This document shows positions 1 to 9,965 of a stretch of DNA of 64,000 nt, in pieces (position 1 is the first letter of the stretch; each line of letters starts with the position of its first letter). The notes beneath the pieces were generated by a model that was not told the origin of the DNA, made no database searches, and saw only the letters and a list, made by a program, of their open reading frames with translations. The stretch is from the NCBI RefSeq assembly GCF_013001025.1, contig NZ_CP053021.1, positions 2,435,501 through 2,499,500 of the forward strand. The letters run 5' to 3'. Position numbers and translations under genes: made by a program. The stretch comes from Sphingobium yanoikuyae (GTDB lineage Bacteria > Pseudomonadota > Alphaproteobacteria > Sphingomonadales > Sphingomonadaceae).

Positions 1-529
1 AATCAGCACGGCGGAGGTCAGTTGCATTACAATCTGATCTTCGACCCTTTTGCTTCGGGACAATCCCCAACTCGTGTCACTCCTTCCTCGCATCCGGAAA
101 CGGCAGGATCATTTCGGTCTTCCACCCGGAAAGAAGAGCACGCATCCGCAATTGTCTGCACGCAGGCGCAAACGCGCCATCAATAGAAGCGCTAAGCTGA
201 GGGGCGCTCTTAAGCTGATGGACAGGGGACCGAGCGCGCCGTCACCGTGATGTTCAGGTCAACGACATGAAGCAGTTTGAGAGGATGCTGGCAATGCCAG
301 CTCAACCAATATTTCTGTTGCTGACGACAGCATGGCCTGTCGGGATCGGACGCGCAATCTATCCGCAATCGCGTGTTTCACGACAGGGTCGGTACATCGA
401 GGGTCCTGGCCCGATCAGCAATTGGACTTTGGTGACGTAATTCAGGCACCGCGACAAGCGCCGCCGCATGCCGTGATCGGACTTCGCTCGATAGCGTCAT
501 GGAGCCGATATTAGACAAAAATTGATCAA
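1..529. other. Left-edge region without a supported gene
   Basis: I find no open frame here with a recognisable domain or a convincing ribosome-binding site. Short frames exist on both strands, but their translations are basic, low-complexity and unlike any family I know. The last 100 bases probably carry the promoter of the aryl-alcohol dehydrogenase gene that starts near 530. No CATAC-N6-GTATG operator, of the kind found before four other genes of the locus, is present. Confidence 0.4.
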
Positions 530-1648
530 ATGGGAGAAGATCGAGTGACCGATATCGTTGCAGCATTGACGCCGTGCCATGGTGGCGCATGGGAAATGGC
601 CTCTGCTGAACTGGACGCCCCTCGGGGCGACGAAGTGCTCATCCGGATTGTGGCGACGGGTGTTTGCCATACGGACATGAGCGTGCGCGCCCAGGATCTC
701 CCCACACCTCTCCCAGCCGTGCTGGGCCATGAAGGCGCTGGCGTGATTGAACAGATCGGGCCGGATGTGACGACGCTGGCGGTTGGCGATCATGTCGTTC
801 TCACCATGACCCATTGCGGCAAATGCTCCAACTGCGTGACTGGACACACCGTCTATTGTGACAATGTCATGCCCCTGAATTTCAGTGGCCGTCGGCTCGA
901 TGGCAGCCCAACCATCACCTGTCACGGAGAAGCGATCAGCGGAAGCTTCTTCGGCCAATCGTCCTTTGCAACATATGCCCTCGCCAGTGAACGCAATGCG
1001 GTGAAGGTGGTCAAGGACGTCGATCTCGCGCTGCTCGGCCCTCTGGGTTGCGGTATCCAGACGGGCGCCGGGACAGTCATCAACGTGCTCCGGCCGGAGG
1101 TGGGCAGCTCGATCGCGGTCTTCGGCGCCGGAGCGGTCGGGCTTGCCGCTATCATGGCAGCGTCCGCGGTGGGCTGCACGACGATCATCGCTGTCGACCT
1201 GCATGACAATCGGCTTGATCTCGCGAGGCAGGTCGGGGCGAACCATGTGGTGAAAGCCGGAGCTGATACGGTGGAGACCATCCGCGAACTATCGGCGGGG
1301 GGCGTCGACTATACGCTGGATACGACCGCTGTGCCTGCGGTGATCCGTCAGAGCGTCGATGTCCTCAAGATGCGGGGGCGCGCGATGCTGGTTGGGGTGC
1401 CAAAACCTGGTGCCGAATTCACTCTTTCGGCCATGGACATGCTCTTCGGCAAGTCGATCGGCGGCGCGCTTGAGGGTGAGGCCACGCCAAAGACCTTCAT
1501 CCCGCACATGATCGCGCTGTGGAAGCAAGGGAAATTCCCCTTCGACAAGCTGATCCGCTTTTATGAGTTCAGCCAGATCAATGAAGCCGTTGCCGATAGC
1601 GAAAGCGGCAAGACGCTGAAACCCGTGCTCCGCATCGGCGCGCTGTGA
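530..1648 (+). CDS. Zinc-dependent aryl-alcohol dehydrogenase
   Basis: A 372-residue medium-chain alcohol dehydrogenase, probably oxidising a benzylic or cinnamyl-type alcohol to the aldehyde with NAD+. The catalytic-zinc residues are C46-H47, H67 in the GHEGAG motif, and C174 in PLGCGIQTGAG. The structural-zinc cysteines are C96, C99, C102 and C110. The Rossmann motif GAGAVG lies near residues 199-204. Length and motifs match the benzyl-alcohol dehydrogenase (XylB-like) branch. The start ATG at 530 is preceded only by a weak ribosome site. Its stop overlaps a possible GTG of the next gene, an aldehyde dehydrogenase, so the two probably work in sequence on one side chain. The substrate is inferred from context. 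Confidence 0.85.
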   Translation: MGEDRVTDIVAALTPCHGGAWEMASAELDAPRGDEVLIRIVATGVCHTDMSVRAQDLPTPLPAVLGHEGAGVIEQIGPDVTTLAVGDHVVLTMTHCGKCSNCVTGHTVYCDNVMPLNFSGRRLDGSPTITCHGEAISGSFFGQSSFATYALASERNAVKVVKDVDLALLGPLGCGIQTGAGTVINVLRPEVGSSIAVFGAGAVGLAAIMAASAVGCTTIIAVDLHDNRLDLARQVGANHVVKAGADTVETIRELSAGGVDYTLDTTAVPAVIRQSVDVLKMRGRAMLVGVPKPGAEFTLSAMDMLFGKSIGGALEGEATPKTFIPHMIALWKQGKFPFDKLIRFYEFSQINEAVADSESGKTLKPVLRIGAL

Positions 1649-1677
1649 TCTCTCCACATCTGCCGAGAACCACCGGC

Positions 1678-3108
1678 ATGACCGAAAAGGCCCCGAACAT
1701 GGACTTCAAGAGCCGGCTCGAAACCATCATCAACCGCCAGCGACACTCCTATATCGCCGATGGATTTCCCTCCGCCGCCATCAGGATCGATCGCCTGAGC
1801 CGCGCCATAGCGCTCCTTGTGGAAAACAGGGATGCGATTGCCGCCGCCCTGTCAGAGGATTTCGGCCACAGAAGCACGATCCAGACGATCATCGCTGACG
1901 TCTTTGCCGCTGTTGGCTCGCTACGGCTCGCAAGTGCTCAAGTCGAACGATGGATGCAACCGGAGTTCTACGAGAGTCTCGCTCACGATGCCGAAGCCCG
2001 GGTTGAATATCATCCGCTCGGTGTGGTCGGCATTATCGGCCCCTGGAACTTTCCATATAATCTGGTTTTCTCGCCCCTCGCCGGCATTCTTGCCGCGGGC
2101 AACCGCGCTGTCGTAAAGCCCTCGGAATTCACGCCGAAATCGTCCGCGCTGATGGGCGATCTGATCGCCCGCTACTTCGCCCCGGAGGAAGTCGCCGTGA
2201 TTGAAGGCGGTCCGGAGGAGGGAGAGACATTCTCCGGCGCCAAATGGGATCACCTGATTTTCACCGGGTCAACCACGGTCGGCCGGCACGTCATGCGCGC
2301 GGCGGCGGCCAATCTCACGCCTGTGACGCTGGAACTTGGCGGAAAATCCCCAGTGATCCTGACGGACCAGTTCGACATGGCCGAGGCGGCTGCGCGTGTG
2401 ATGACAGTCAAGACCTACAATGCAGGGCAGATCTGTCTCGCACCGGACCATGTCTATGTCCCGCGCGGTAGGGAGCGGGCGTTTGTTGATGCATGCGTAG
2501 CTGCCACGCGGACAATGTACCCTGATGGCACGCTCTCGGACGATTATACCGCGATCATCAGCGAACGGCACTTTGCCCGCCTTCAACACATCGTGGAAGA
2601 TGCCCGACAGAAGGGTGCCGAGGTGGTCGAAGTGCTCGCAACGGCACCCGAGGCCAATGATCGCCGGATGACGCCAACGATATTGGTCGGCGTGAACGAT
2701 GACATGATGGTGATGCAAGAGGAGATCTTCGGCCCGGTCTTGCCGGTGATAGGCTATGATTCACTCGACGCGGTCATCGCGAAGATCCGCTCCGGCCCCT
2801 CCCCCCTCGCGCTCTATTATTTCGGCGAGGACGACGCGACCGCGCGTGAAGTCGTCGATGGCACCGCCTCGGGTGGTGTGACGATCAACGACGTTATGGC
2901 CCATGTGTTTGCCGAAGGTCTGCCATTTGGCGGGGTCGGCCCTTCCGGTATGGGCGCTTATCACGGCAATGTCGGTTTCCGAACCTTCAGCCACGCACGT
3001 TCCATCTATCGACAAAGCAAAGCCACCGAAGCCGTGATGCTGATGCGCGCGCCTTATGGTGAGCAGACCCGCCAGTTTCTGGAGGAGGCACTGCTCAAGG
3101 GGCACTGA
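1678..3108 (+). CDS. Coniferyl-aldehyde dehydrogenase-like aldehyde dehydrogenase
   Basis: An aldehyde dehydrogenase of about 476 residues that would oxidise the aldehyde made by the upstream alcohol dehydrogenase to a carboxylic acid. Counting from the ATG at 1678, the catalytic cysteine is C253 (GQICLAP), the general-base glutamate is E219 (LELGGKSP), and N124 lies in the PWNFP motif. The sequence is closest in style to CalB-type coniferyl-aldehyde dehydrogenases. A GTG at 1645 overlaps the previous stop and could extend the protein by 11 residues. An ATG at 1699 is also possible. I chose 1678 as the first ATG. The co-directional pair suggests side-chain oxidation of an arylalkanol. The exact substrate is unproven. 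Confidence 0.85.
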   Translation: MTEKAPNMDFKSRLETIINRQRHSYIADGFPSAAIRIDRLSRAIALLVENRDAIAAALSEDFGHRSTIQTIIADVFAAVGSLRLASAQVERWMQPEFYESLAHDAEARVEYHPLGVVGIIGPWNFPYNLVFSPLAGILAAGNRAVVKPSEFTPKSSALMGDLIARYFAPEEVAVIEGGPEEGETFSGAKWDHLIFTGSTTVGRHVMRAAAANLTPVTLELGGKSPVILTDQFDMAEAAARVMTVKTYNAGQICLAPDHVYVPRGRERAFVDACVAATRTMYPDGTLSDDYTAIISERHFARLQHIVEDARQKGAEVVEVLATAPEANDRRMTPTILVGVNDDMMVMQEEIFGPVLPVIGYDSLDAVIAKIRSGPSPLALYYFGEDDATAREVVDGTASGGVTINDVMAHVFAEGLPFGGVGPSGMGAYHGNVGFRTFSHARSIYRQSKATEAVMLMRAPYGEQTRQFLEEALLKGH

Positions 3109-3139
3109 CAACAAGAAGAATCATAGAAGGAGAGGAATA

Positions 3140-3814
3140 TTGAAAAGACTATCAATGATCGCGTCTGCGCTTGTCCTCAGCTTGGGCTCCACTGCAGCCG
3201 GCGCGCAAAATGCTGATCCCCATGGTGCCAAGGGGCGTGCCTATGTCCGTGTCAGCGTCGCCCATTTCTTCTTTAACGAAAATGCAAAGATCAAGCTGGG
3301 CGGCGCGCCTGTCGCGGGAGGCAACGCGACGGTCGAGGACAACACGCCACCCTCGCTGGAGGTGGGCTATTTCATATTGCCGAACATATCCGTTGCGGCG
3401 ACCATAGGCTTGCCCCCCAAGACCACGCTCAGGGGCGCGGGCACGTTGAGTTCGGCCGGCGACCTGGGAACGGTGACATACGGCCCTGGGGTCTACACGG
3501 TGCGCTACCACCTCAATCCCAATGGTCCGATCAGACCGTATGTCGGCGCCGGAGTAAACTGGACGATCATTTTCGATACGGACGATCGTGCGCTGCAAAA
3601 CTTCAAAACATCCAATACCTTCGGACCCGCCCTCGTCGCTGGCGTCGAGGTGCCATTCAATCAGCGTTTCAGCCTATTCGGTTCAGTGTCTAAGGCATGG
3701 GTGTCTACAAATTCGCGTTACAATCTGCCAACACCGGGCGGTTTGGTCCCTGGCACTGCCCGTGTCGCGCTCGACCCGCTCGTCGTGAACGCGGGGCTGC
3801 AGGTGAATTTTTAG
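3140..3814 (+). CDS. OmpW-family outer membrane protein
   Basis: A small outer-membrane beta-barrel of the OmpW/AlkL type, probably letting hydrophobic substrates cross the outer membrane. I start it at the TTG at 3140 because AAGGAGAGG lies 4-5 bases upstream. This start gives a signal peptide (LSMIASALVLSLGSTAAGAQ, with cleavage after AQ), then amphipathic strands such as AYVRVSVAHFFFN and the terminal phenylalanine in LQVNF. An ATG at 3155 is the alternative. OmpW/AlkL homologues commonly accompany alkane, terpene and aromatic degradation genes. The Shine-Dalgarno leader GGAGAGGAATAT is repeated before the TonB receptor gene at 17897. Confidence 0.85.
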   Translation: MKRLSMIASALVLSLGSTAAGAQNADPHGAKGRAYVRVSVAHFFFNENAKIKLGGAPVAGGNATVEDNTPPSLEVGYFILPNISVAATIGLPPKTTLRGAGTLSSAGDLGTVTYGPGVYTVRYHLNPNGPIRPYVGAGVNWTIIFDTDDRALQNFKTSNTFGPALVAGVEVPFNQRFSLFGSVSKAWVSTNSRYNLPTPGGLVPGTARVALDPLVVNAGLQVNF

Positions 3815-3888
3815 CAAACCGGTTCTCTTGAGACAAAGATCAGCGTCGAACGCAGAGCTGTTCGACGCAAATCTTGCCGCCGCCTTCA

Positions 3889-3906
3889 AGATACGCTACC
3901 GTATGG
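3889..3906 (+). promoter_or_regulatory. Operator site of the aromatic regulon (AraC gene copy)
   Basis: AGATACGCTACCGTATGG matches the sites upstream of the two catabolic operons, with the core ATACGCTACCGTAT shared exactly with the hydrolase-operon site on its reverse strand. It covers the ATG at 3903 of the AraC gene. This suggests either a regulated start just downstream or repression by blocking translation initiation. The binding protein is inferred to be the TetR regulator encoded at 10938. Confidence 0.6.
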
Positions 3907-4805
3907 AAAAGGTGAATCCAGTGGCATCCAACCTCTTTCTGCGTGAGTGCGACAGAATTTTTCCCAACCTCGAGATCGACATCGCCGATGATGTCGATCT
4001 CGCAGGGAACGTCGTTCAGCGCCGCCTCGCCGGAATGGATGCCATTCGTATCGAGAGCCCGGCTCTGCTCGGTCGTGCAAGCCGGAAGCGCTCTACCCGG
4101 CTGGAGGCCCGCTGCAAGATCGTCTGGCAGATGGAGGGGAGTTCGGTTTTTACGAACGACCAGCAGCAGGTATGCCTTTCGGCGGGTGACGCACTCCATG
4201 TACCGCTGGGCGAAGCTTATTCCCTGGATGTTCTGACGGGCTATCGGGCTGTCATGCTCGTGATACCTGAGCGCCATACGATACTCGCCTCGCTTCCTTC
4301 CGGCCGTGACATACGCTTAATAACCGGCAACAGCGCGATGAAAGCCGCCGGCGCCGTTGTGAGCTGCCTTTTCGACGATGACGACCAGGAGAGCTGTGGT
4401 CCGCATCTCCTTCAAGCGGCTTTCGATCTGATCCGTGGCCCCCTGTCGAACAGATTGGGGACGGTTGCCGAAAGACGTTATGCCCGGCGGGCGCGACATC
4501 ATATCGAGGCACATCTCGCCGATCGCTACACTCCAAACGATCTTGCCCGCGATATGGGAATGTCTCGCCGTGCACTATATGCCGCCTTGGCAGCGGAAGG
4601 AGAAAGTCCCGCCAAGCTCATCCGCCTGGTGCGCCTGGAATCTGCCCGTCGATGTCTGATGGACGACAGTCAACGCGATCTCAGCCTCGGCGAGATCGCG
4701 TTGCGCGCAGGCCTCAATGATGGGGCAGCGCTCAGCCGGGCCTTTCGCGCGGAATTCGGGACGACGCCAAGCGCTGTCCGGGACACTGCGGTTTCATTTG
4801 CATGA
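3903..4805 (+). CDS. AraC-family transcriptional regulator
   Basis: A regulator of about 300 residues with an N-terminal sensing domain and a C-terminal double helix-turn-helix of the AraC/XylS type. The HTH region runs from YTPNDLARDMGMSRRALY to GLNDGAALSRAFRAEFGTTP. The N-terminal part resembles the AraC-binding-like domain of XylS/FeaR activators. The start is uncertain. A TTG at 3828 gives 325 residues. The ATG at 3903 lies inside a regulon operator. A GTG at 3921 has AAAAGGTGA just upstream and may be the true start. It sits between the alcohol/aldehyde dehydrogenase genes and the meta-cleavage operon, so it probably activates one or both. Confidence 0.8.
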   Translation: MEKVNPVASNLFLRECDRIFPNLEIDIADDVDLAGNVVQRRLAGMDAIRIESPALLGRASRKRSTRLEARCKIVWQMEGSSVFTNDQQQVCLSAGDALHVPLGEAYSLDVLTGYRAVMLVIPERHTILASLPSGRDIRLITGNSAMKAAGAVVSCLFDDDDQESCGPHLLQAAFDLIRGPLSNRLGTVAERRYARRARHHIEAHLADRYTPNDLARDMGMSRRALYAALAAEGESPAKLIRLVRLESARRCLMDDSQRDLSLGEIALRAGLNDGAALSRAFRAEFGTTPSAVRDTAVSFA

Positions 4806-4862
4806 GCATTCGCAGCGAAGCGGAAGGCGTGAGAAAGCGGCCGACTTCGCCAGTCCTCGATC

Positions 4863-5324
4863 TCACCCTTTGTTCGCAGGCGCTCCGCGCTCAAGCGGAA
4901 TAACTGCAAGCGTCACGCGGGATATGCAGACCAGACGGCCGGCATCGTCAGTGATGCGAACCGTCCAGACCTGGGTTATCCGCTGACGAGCCTCTGGCCT
5001 CGCCGTCGCCGTCACCCAGCCATCGGCAACCGGCCGCATGTGATTGGCGTTTATCTCCATGCCCACCGCGGTTTCACGCGCGGGATCCAGCGTCAGCAGG
5101 CCGGCCACAGAGGCTGTTGTTTCAGCCAACACCACGGATGCGCCTCCATGCAGGCGCCCCAAAGGCTGCACCGTGCGTCGATCAACCGGCATGCGGGCTG
5201 TGAGCCAGTCTGGCCCCGCCTCGACGAATTCGATTCCAACATGGGAATTTAAGGACCCTTCACCGAGACGATTGAGCCCGGCAAGATCGACATGCCCCCC
5301 ATGCCAAATGGCCCCGCTCGTCAC
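4863..5324 (-). CDS. PaaI-family hotdog thioesterase
   Basis: A 153-residue hotdog-fold thioesterase, probably hydrolysing an aromatic or acyl-CoA thioester. The PaaI signature GRLHGGASVVLAETTAS is visible near the middle. The longest frame starts at 5369, but a GTG at 5324 forms a GTGA overlap with the stop of the nitronate monooxygenase gene, matching the 4-base overlaps used throughout this operon, so I prefer it. It is the last gene of the meta-cleavage operon. Together with the CoA ligase encoded at 12756, it suggests that CoA esters occur in this pathway, perhaps with the thioesterase recycling CoA from dead-end esters. Confidence 0.8.
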   Translation of the reverse strand: MTSGAIWHGGHVDLAGLNRLGEGSLNSHVGIEFVEAGPDWLTARMPVDRRTVQPLGRLHGGASVVLAETTASVAGLLTLDPARETAVGMEINANHMRPVADGWVTATARPEARQRITQVWTVRITDDAGRLVCISRVTLAVIPLERGAPANKG

Positions 5325-6319
5325 CCCGCAACCAAATCCGCTCGGGCCGCCTCGATGTCGTGCGGCCAATCGGTGATCCGCGTGAGGTCTGAGCTGGTCA
5401 GACGATATTCTTCCACGAGTTCGTCGACCAATTCGGCAACACTCTGAACTGCGCGCGTGCGACCGACCGAATGCCCCGCTCCCCAGATGTTCTTCCAGGC
5501 TTTGGAATCACCATGAAGATTGGAGAAGTCGATCTTCTTTTTGATCTCCAGCATATCCGGGGTGAAGCCGGCAGCATCGAGGCTCTCGCGCATCCAGTTC
5601 GATGGGATGCCCGTTACCGCTGTGGTCGTAACAATATCACGCATGGTGGCGCGCACCAGCATCTCACGATTGTCGTCCGAAACGAGACTCTCGCGCGTCG
5701 CGATGAAGCGCGTACCCATATAGGCAAAATCAGCCCCGATGGTGAGCGCAGCGCGAATTGCGCGAGCCCCGCCGATCGCACCGCCCAGAATCAGAGGACC
5801 ATCCCAGAAGCTGCGCACCTCCTCTACGAAGGCAAACGGGCTATAGTGGCCGGTATGGCCGCCGGCACCGCTCGCCACCAAGATCAATCCGTCGGCCCCC
5901 GCATCCACCGCCTTGCGCGCCTGATCAGGCGTAATGACGTCCGAGAACACCGCCCCACCATAGGCATGAACCCGTTCCAGGGGGCGTCCAGGGCTACCCA
6001 GGGCGGTGACGACTATGCGCGGCTTATATTCGCAGATCAGGTCCAGTTCGGCATCGAACCGCTCGTAGGTCGGATGCACGATCATATTGATGGCCCACAT
6101 CCCCTCGCGACCGGCTGCCTTGAGCTCCGACGTGATACGCGGGAGCCAGGCGGCGAGATCCTCGATCGTCCGTGCATTGGGCGCCGGAAAGGCGCCTATG
6201 ATGCCTGCTTTGCCTGCCGCGATGACAAGATCGGGGCCGGAGATGAGGAACATCGGCGCAGCGAACACAGGAAGGCGAAGTTCGCCATAGAGCGTATCGA
6301 CGAGAGAGCGGTCAGCCAT
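5321..6319 (-). CDS. Nitronate monooxygenase-family FMN oxidoreductase
   Basis: A 332-residue TIM-barrel flavoprotein of the 2-nitropropane dioxygenase/nitronate monooxygenase family. Family motifs include [19 protein letters not shown] at the N-terminus, the [10 protein letters not shown] loop and [14 protein letters not shown], with the phosphate-binding region in [14 protein letters not shown]. It overlaps the aldolase gene by 8 bases and the thioesterase gene by 4, so it is co-translated with the meta-cleavage enzymes. In catabolic operons such proteins are often misnamed. They can be enoyl reductases or detoxify nitronates, and nothing here shows that a nitro compound is the substrate. 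Confidence 0.8.
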   Translation of the reverse strand: MADRSLVDTLYGELRLPVFAAPMFLISGPDLVIAAGKAGIIGAFPAPNARTIEDLAAWLPRITSELKAAGREGMWAINMIVHPTYERFDAELDLICEYKPRIVVTALGSPGRPLERVHAYGGAVFSDVITPDQARKAVDAGADGLILVASGAGGHTGHYSPFAFVEEVRSFWDGPLILGGAIGGARAIRAALTIGADFAYMGTRFIATRESLVSDDNREMLVRATMRDIVTTTAVTGIPSNWMRESLDAAGFTPDMLEIKKKIDFSNLHGDSKAWKNIWGAGHSVGRTRAVQSVAELVDELVEEYRLTSSDLTRITDWPHDIEAARADLVAG

Positions 6320-7343
6320 CGGCCTGAACCATATCCAGCGCCACGTCGACGATCATATCCTCCTGGCCACCGACCATCCGTCGACGACCAAGCTCGACGA
6401 GGATGGCGCGCGTATCGACACCATAGTCTGCGCTCGCCTTCTCCGCATGACGCAGGAAGGAGGAATAGACGCCGGCATAGCCAAGGGACAATGTCTCACG
6501 ATCCACGCGGACAGGCCGATCCTGCAGAGGGCGGACCAGTTCTTCTGCTGCATCCATCAGCTTGTAGAGATCACAGCCGTGCAGCCACCCCTTGCGCTCA
6601 GCCGCGGCGATGAACACCTCGAGCGGCGCATTGCCCGCGCCTGCGCCCATGCCGGCCAGGCTCGCATCAATCCTGATCGCGCCCGACTGAACGCCGACAA
6701 TCGAATTCGCGACACCAAGGCTGAGATTGTGATGCGCATGAATGCCACGCTGAGTTTCGGGCTTGAGCACCCTGTCATACGCTTCGCACCGCGCGCGATA
6801 ATCGTCCATGTCCATCGCGCCGCCGCTGTCGGTCACATAGACGCAGTGGGCGCCATAATCTTCCATCAGCTTGGCCTGCCGGGCCAGCGCGTCCGGCTCG
6901 CTCATATGGCTCATCATGAGGAAGCCCGAAACGTCCATGCCGAGATTGCGGGCTGCCTCGATATGCTGCCTGGAAATGTCGGCCTCGGTGCAGTGCGTCG
7001 CGACGCGCACTGAACGCACCCCGAGCTTGTAGGCGTGCTTCAGCTCCTCGATGGTCCCGATCCCAGGGATCAGCAAAGTGGTCAGGACGCTATGCTCGAG
7101 CACATCGGCAACTGCCTCGAGCCATTCCCAGTCAGTATGCGCGCCAAAACCATAGTTGAAAGACGAACCATTGAGACCGTCGCCATGGGCGACCTCGATC
7201 GCGTCGACTTTCGCCTCGTCAAGGGCCTTGGCGATCTTCTGGACATGGTCGATGCCATATTGATGGCGAATGGCGTGCATGCCGTCGCGCAGCGTGACGT
7301 CCTGAATGTAGAGCTTTGTGGTGCACGGATCGAAGCCCATCAT
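6312..7343 (-). CDS. 4-hydroxy-2-oxovalerate aldolase
   Basis: A 343-residue class II aldolase of the BphI/DmpG/MhpE family. It splits 4-hydroxy-2-oxovalerate into pyruvate and acetaldehyde. The family motifs [10 protein letters not shown] (metal and catalytic Arg-Asp) and [11 protein letters not shown] (two metal-binding histidines) are present, and the length fits the family. In known systems the aldolase channels acetaldehyde to a partner acylating dehydrogenase, which is the adjacent upstream gene here with a 4-base overlap. Two ATGs in a row occur at 7343 and 7340. It is the final carbon-splitting step of the meta pathway. Confidence 0.92.
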   Translation of the reverse strand: MMGFDPCTTKLYIQDVTLRDGMHAIRHQYGIDHVQKIAKALDEAKVDAIEVAHGDGLNGSSFNYGFGAHTDWEWLEAVADVLEHSVLTTLLIPGIGTIEELKHAYKLGVRSVRVATHCTEADISRQHIEAARNLGMDVSGFLMMSHMSEPDALARQAKLMEDYGAHCVYVTDSGGAMDMDDYRARCEAYDRVLKPETQRGIHAHHNLSLGVANSIVGVQSGAIRIDASLAGMGAGAGNAPLEVFIAAAERKGWLHGCDLYKLMDAAEELVRPLQDRPVRVDRETLSLGYAGVYSSFLRHAEKASADYGVDTRAILVELGRRRMVGGQEDMIVDVALDMVQADG

Positions 7344-8281
7344 GCAGCCTCCTTTTGCAAGCGTCGGGTTGCGATCTTCTCGGCTGTCTTGAGGCCCGCC
7401 GACGTCATGATATCAAGATTGCCCGCATAGGCAGGCAGGTAGTGTGCAGCGCCTTCCACCTCTAGATAGACGCTCGTCTTGATCCCCTCGAAACTACCGA
7501 GACCGGGAATCTTGACGGGATTGTTGGACCCGAAGCGCTCGAATTGCACTTTCTGTTTGAGGCGATAACCCGGCACATAGGATTGGACCTTCGCAACCAT
7601 TGCGAGGATCGCAGCTTCGATTTCCGTCTCGTCCGCGCCGGAGGACAGAGTGAAAACGGTATCGCGCATGAGCAGTGGTGGCTCGGCGGGATTGAGGATG
7701 ATGATCGCTTTGCCCTTGGCTGCACCGCCGACTTCCTCGATACCGCGACTGGTGGTCTCGGTGAACTCGTCGATATTGGCACGCGTCCCGGGGCCCGCGC
7801 TCTTCGACGAAATCGATGCGACGATCTCGCCATAATGAACCGTGGCGACCGATGATACCGCAGCAACGATCGGAATCGTCGCTTGCCCCCCACAAGTGAC
7901 CATATTGACGTTCGAAGCATCGAGATGGGCGTCACCATTGACCACCGGTATGACATAAGGACCAATGGCCGCCGGGGTCAGGTCGATCATGACCTTGCCG
8001 GCACCGGTGACGATGTCGCTATGGCGCTTATGGGCTCCCGCCGAAGTTGCGTCAAAAACGACGCCAATTTCAGGCCACACAGGAAGCGCGACCAGGCCGT
8101 CGATTCCTTCCGCTGTCGTTGCGACGCCCATCCGAGCGGCTCGCTTGAGACCGTCGGACTCCGGATCGATTCCGACGAACGCGCCGATTTCAAGGACGTC
8201 GGAATTGCGCATGATCTTGATCATCAGGTCGGTACCGATATTGCCCGATCCAATGATTGCTGCCTTCACCTTGGCCATCAT
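7340..8281 (-). CDS. Acetaldehyde dehydrogenase (acylating)
   Basis: A 313-residue enzyme of the BphJ/DmpF/MhpF family, converting acetaldehyde, NAD+ and CoA to acetyl-CoA. The Rossmann motif [11 protein letters not shown] is at the N-terminus and the catalytic cysteine lies in [12 protein letters not shown]. It overlaps the aldolase gene by 4 bases, which fits the stable aldolase-dehydrogenase complex known for this family. It follows the hydratase gene with a 1-base overlap. Two consecutive ATGs at the start make the first residue ambiguous by one. Confidence 0.92.
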   Translation of the reverse strand: MMAKVKAAIIGSGNIGTDLMIKIMRNSDVLEIGAFVGIDPESDGLKRAARMGVATTAEGIDGLVALPVWPEIGVVFDATSAGAHKRHSDIVTGAGKVMIDLTPAAIGPYVIPVVNGDAHLDASNVNMVTCGGQATIPIVAAVSSVATVHYGEIVASISSKSAGPGTRANIDEFTETTSRGIEEVGGAAKGKAIIILNPAEPPLLMRDTVFTLSSGADETEIEAAILAMVAKVQSYVPGYRLKQKVQFERFGSNNPVKIPGLGSFEGIKTSVYLEVEGAAHYLPAYAGNLDIMTSAGLKTAEKIATRRLQKEAA

Positions 8282-9057
8282 TAATTCCCATACCTGAATG
8301 CAACCCTGCCAAGGCCGCCGATTTTCGCTTCCACCCGGTCGCCGGGCTTGAGAGCCACCATGGGGCCAAGTGCCCCGGTCAAGACAATGTCGCCGGCACG
8401 AAGCGGATCACCGGCCGCCGCCAATGTGCGGGCGAGCCACGCGGCCGCCTCAAGCGGATGGCCAAGGCAGGCTGCTCCCGCGCCGAGCGAAGCAAGCTGC
8501 CCGTTCACTTCGAGCGCCATCCCGCAGGTGTAAAGGTCGAGCCCATCGAGCGGCTTCCTGGTCTCGCCCAGCACGAAAAAGGCGGAAGACCCATTGTCGG
8601 CGACCGTATCGGCAAAGCTGATCTTCCAGTCGGCTATGCGGCTGTCGACGATCTCGATGGCCGCAATCGCATGGGCGGTTGCGGCCGCCACGTCAGCGGC
8701 CGTCGCATCGGGAAGGTCTAAATCCGCGGCGAGCACGATGGCGACTTCGGCTTCGGCCTTTGGCTGCAGGACCTGTTCGGGCGAAAGCAGGCCATCATTG
8801 TCGATTGCCATGTCATCGAACAGCACGCCGAAATCCGGCTGATCGACACCCAGTTGCGCTTGCACTGCCTTGGCGGTCAGCCCGACCTTGCGGCCGACGA
8901 TGCGGCGCCCCTGGTTCGCCCAGAAGCCGGTGTTGATCGCCTGAACGGCGTAAGCGCCGTCCGCATCGGTTGGATCGAGCACATCCCGGAGCGGGTCCAG
9001 GGCAGGTCCCGCATAAGCGGCGCGCAGCCGCGCCGCCACATCCTCATAATTGCTCAC
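8281..9057 (-). CDS. 2-hydroxypenta-2,4-dienoate (2-keto-4-pentenoate) hydratase
   Basis: A 258-residue member of the BphH/DmpE/MhpD hydratase family, adding water to 2-hydroxypenta-2,4-dienoate to give 4-hydroxy-2-oxovalerate. Typical features are [17 protein letters not shown], the acidic metal-site segment [10 protein letters not shown], and the C-terminal [19 protein letters not shown]. It overlaps the extradiol dioxygenase gene by 4 bases and the acetaldehyde dehydrogenase gene by 1. Gene order hydratase, dehydrogenase, aldolase is that of biphenyl and phenylpropionate meta-cleavage operons. Confidence 0.92.
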   Translation of the reverse strand: MSNYEDVAARLRAAYAGPALDPLRDVLDPTDADGAYAVQAINTGFWANQGRRIVGRKVGLTAKAVQAQLGVDQPDFGVLFDDMAIDNDGLLSPEQVLQPKAEAEVAIVLAADLDLPDATAADVAAATAHAIAAIEIVDSRIADWKISFADTVADNGSSAFFVLGETRKPLDGLDLYTCGMALEVNGQLASLGAGAACLGHPLEAAAWLARTLAAAGDPLRAGDIVLTGALGPMVALKPGDRVEAKIGGLGRVAFRYGN

Positions 9058-9965
9058 GCGACGGACTCCAGCTTGGCGGGTTTCGGGGGGCGCTGATAGA
9101 TGTGGCCCCAGGCCGAGTTGGTGTCATGCGTCAGGACATGCCAACTCTCGTCGTCCACCTCGAGACCGCCCCAGCCATATTCGACGTCGAACCCGGACGG
9201 GGTCAGCGGATAGAAGCTCAGCATCTCATCGTTCGAATGGCGCCCCAGCGTGAAGGTCAAATGCCTGCCGCCTTTCATGCAACGATCGAGCGCGCGCCCC
9301 ACATCGTCGATCGTCGTCACCTCGACCATGAGATGCACGATCTTTTTGGGGATGGGGACAGGCGCGAGGGCGAGCGAGTGATGGCGACCGTTGCAGCGCA
9401 GGAAACTGATCTCGATCGGGCGCCCGGGCACGACTTCGGTGTTGATATGATCGGACAAACGGAACCCCAGGGTTTCTGTAAAAAATTCCATCATCGTGGC
9501 TTTTTGGCGGCATGCGAGCACAAGATGCCCCAGGCCCTGTCGCCCTGTCTTAAAACGCGTTCCGGTCGGGCTGACGAATGGATCATTGGTCTTCTGCAAG
9601 GGGCCGAAAAAGGCCTCATGCGCATTGCCCTCAGGATCCGTGAAACGAATCAGCGAATGTACGCGCCGGTCCGCCGCAACCGCGGCGTCTGCACGATCGA
9701 CCGTAACGCCGACCCCCTCCAGTCGCGCAGCAAGCGCTGCCAAGGCCGCGCCATCCTTCACTTCCCATCCGGCATAGGCCAGATCATCCCGCGGCCCGAC
9801 ATGAAGGCGAATTCGCGTGGCATATTGATCGGTCCGCAGATCGATGGTGCCATCATCGCGCGGCACCCATTGAAGCCCAAGCTCCTCCTTCGCAAAGACG
9901 CGCCAGGCCGCCAGATCCGAAACCTCGAGCCCGATATAACCGAGCGCCTCGACTTCGCTGCTCAT
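9054..9965 (-). CDS. Extradiol ring-cleavage dioxygenase (BphC/HsaC type)
   Basis: A 303-residue type I extradiol dioxygenase with two vicinal-oxygen-chelate domains. It would cut a catecholic ring next to the hydroxyls to give a yellow meta-cleavage product. The Fe(II) ligands are visible as the histidine in GLGHLVL, the histidine in IVHLMVEV and the glutamate in FDVEYGWGG. The length equals that of 2,3-dihydroxybiphenyl dioxygenases. It lies between the C-C hydrolase and hydratase genes with 4-base overlaps on both sides. A substrate with a large ring substituent is suggested by the family and by the partner hydrolase. Confidence 0.92.
   Translation of the reverse strand: MSSEVEALGYIGLEVSDLAAWRVFAKEELGLQWVPRDDGTIDLRTDQYATRIRLHVGPRDDLAYAGWEVKDGAALAALAARLEGVGVTVDRADAAVAADRRVHSLIRFTDPEGNAHEAFFGPLQKTNDPFVSPTGTRFKTGRQGLGHLVLACRQKATMMEFFTETLGFRLSDHINTEVVPGRPIEISFLRCNGRHHSLALAPVPIPKKIVHLMVEVTTIDDVGRALDRCMKGGRHLTFTLGRHSNDEMLSFYPLTPSGFDVEYGWGGLEVDDESWHVLTHDTNSAWGHIYQRPPKPAKLESVA

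Noticed and set aside
5471..6613. A 380-residue plus-strand frame
   Set aside because: It runs opposite to the nitronate monooxygenase and aldolase genes, which have clear motifs and overlapping operon starts.
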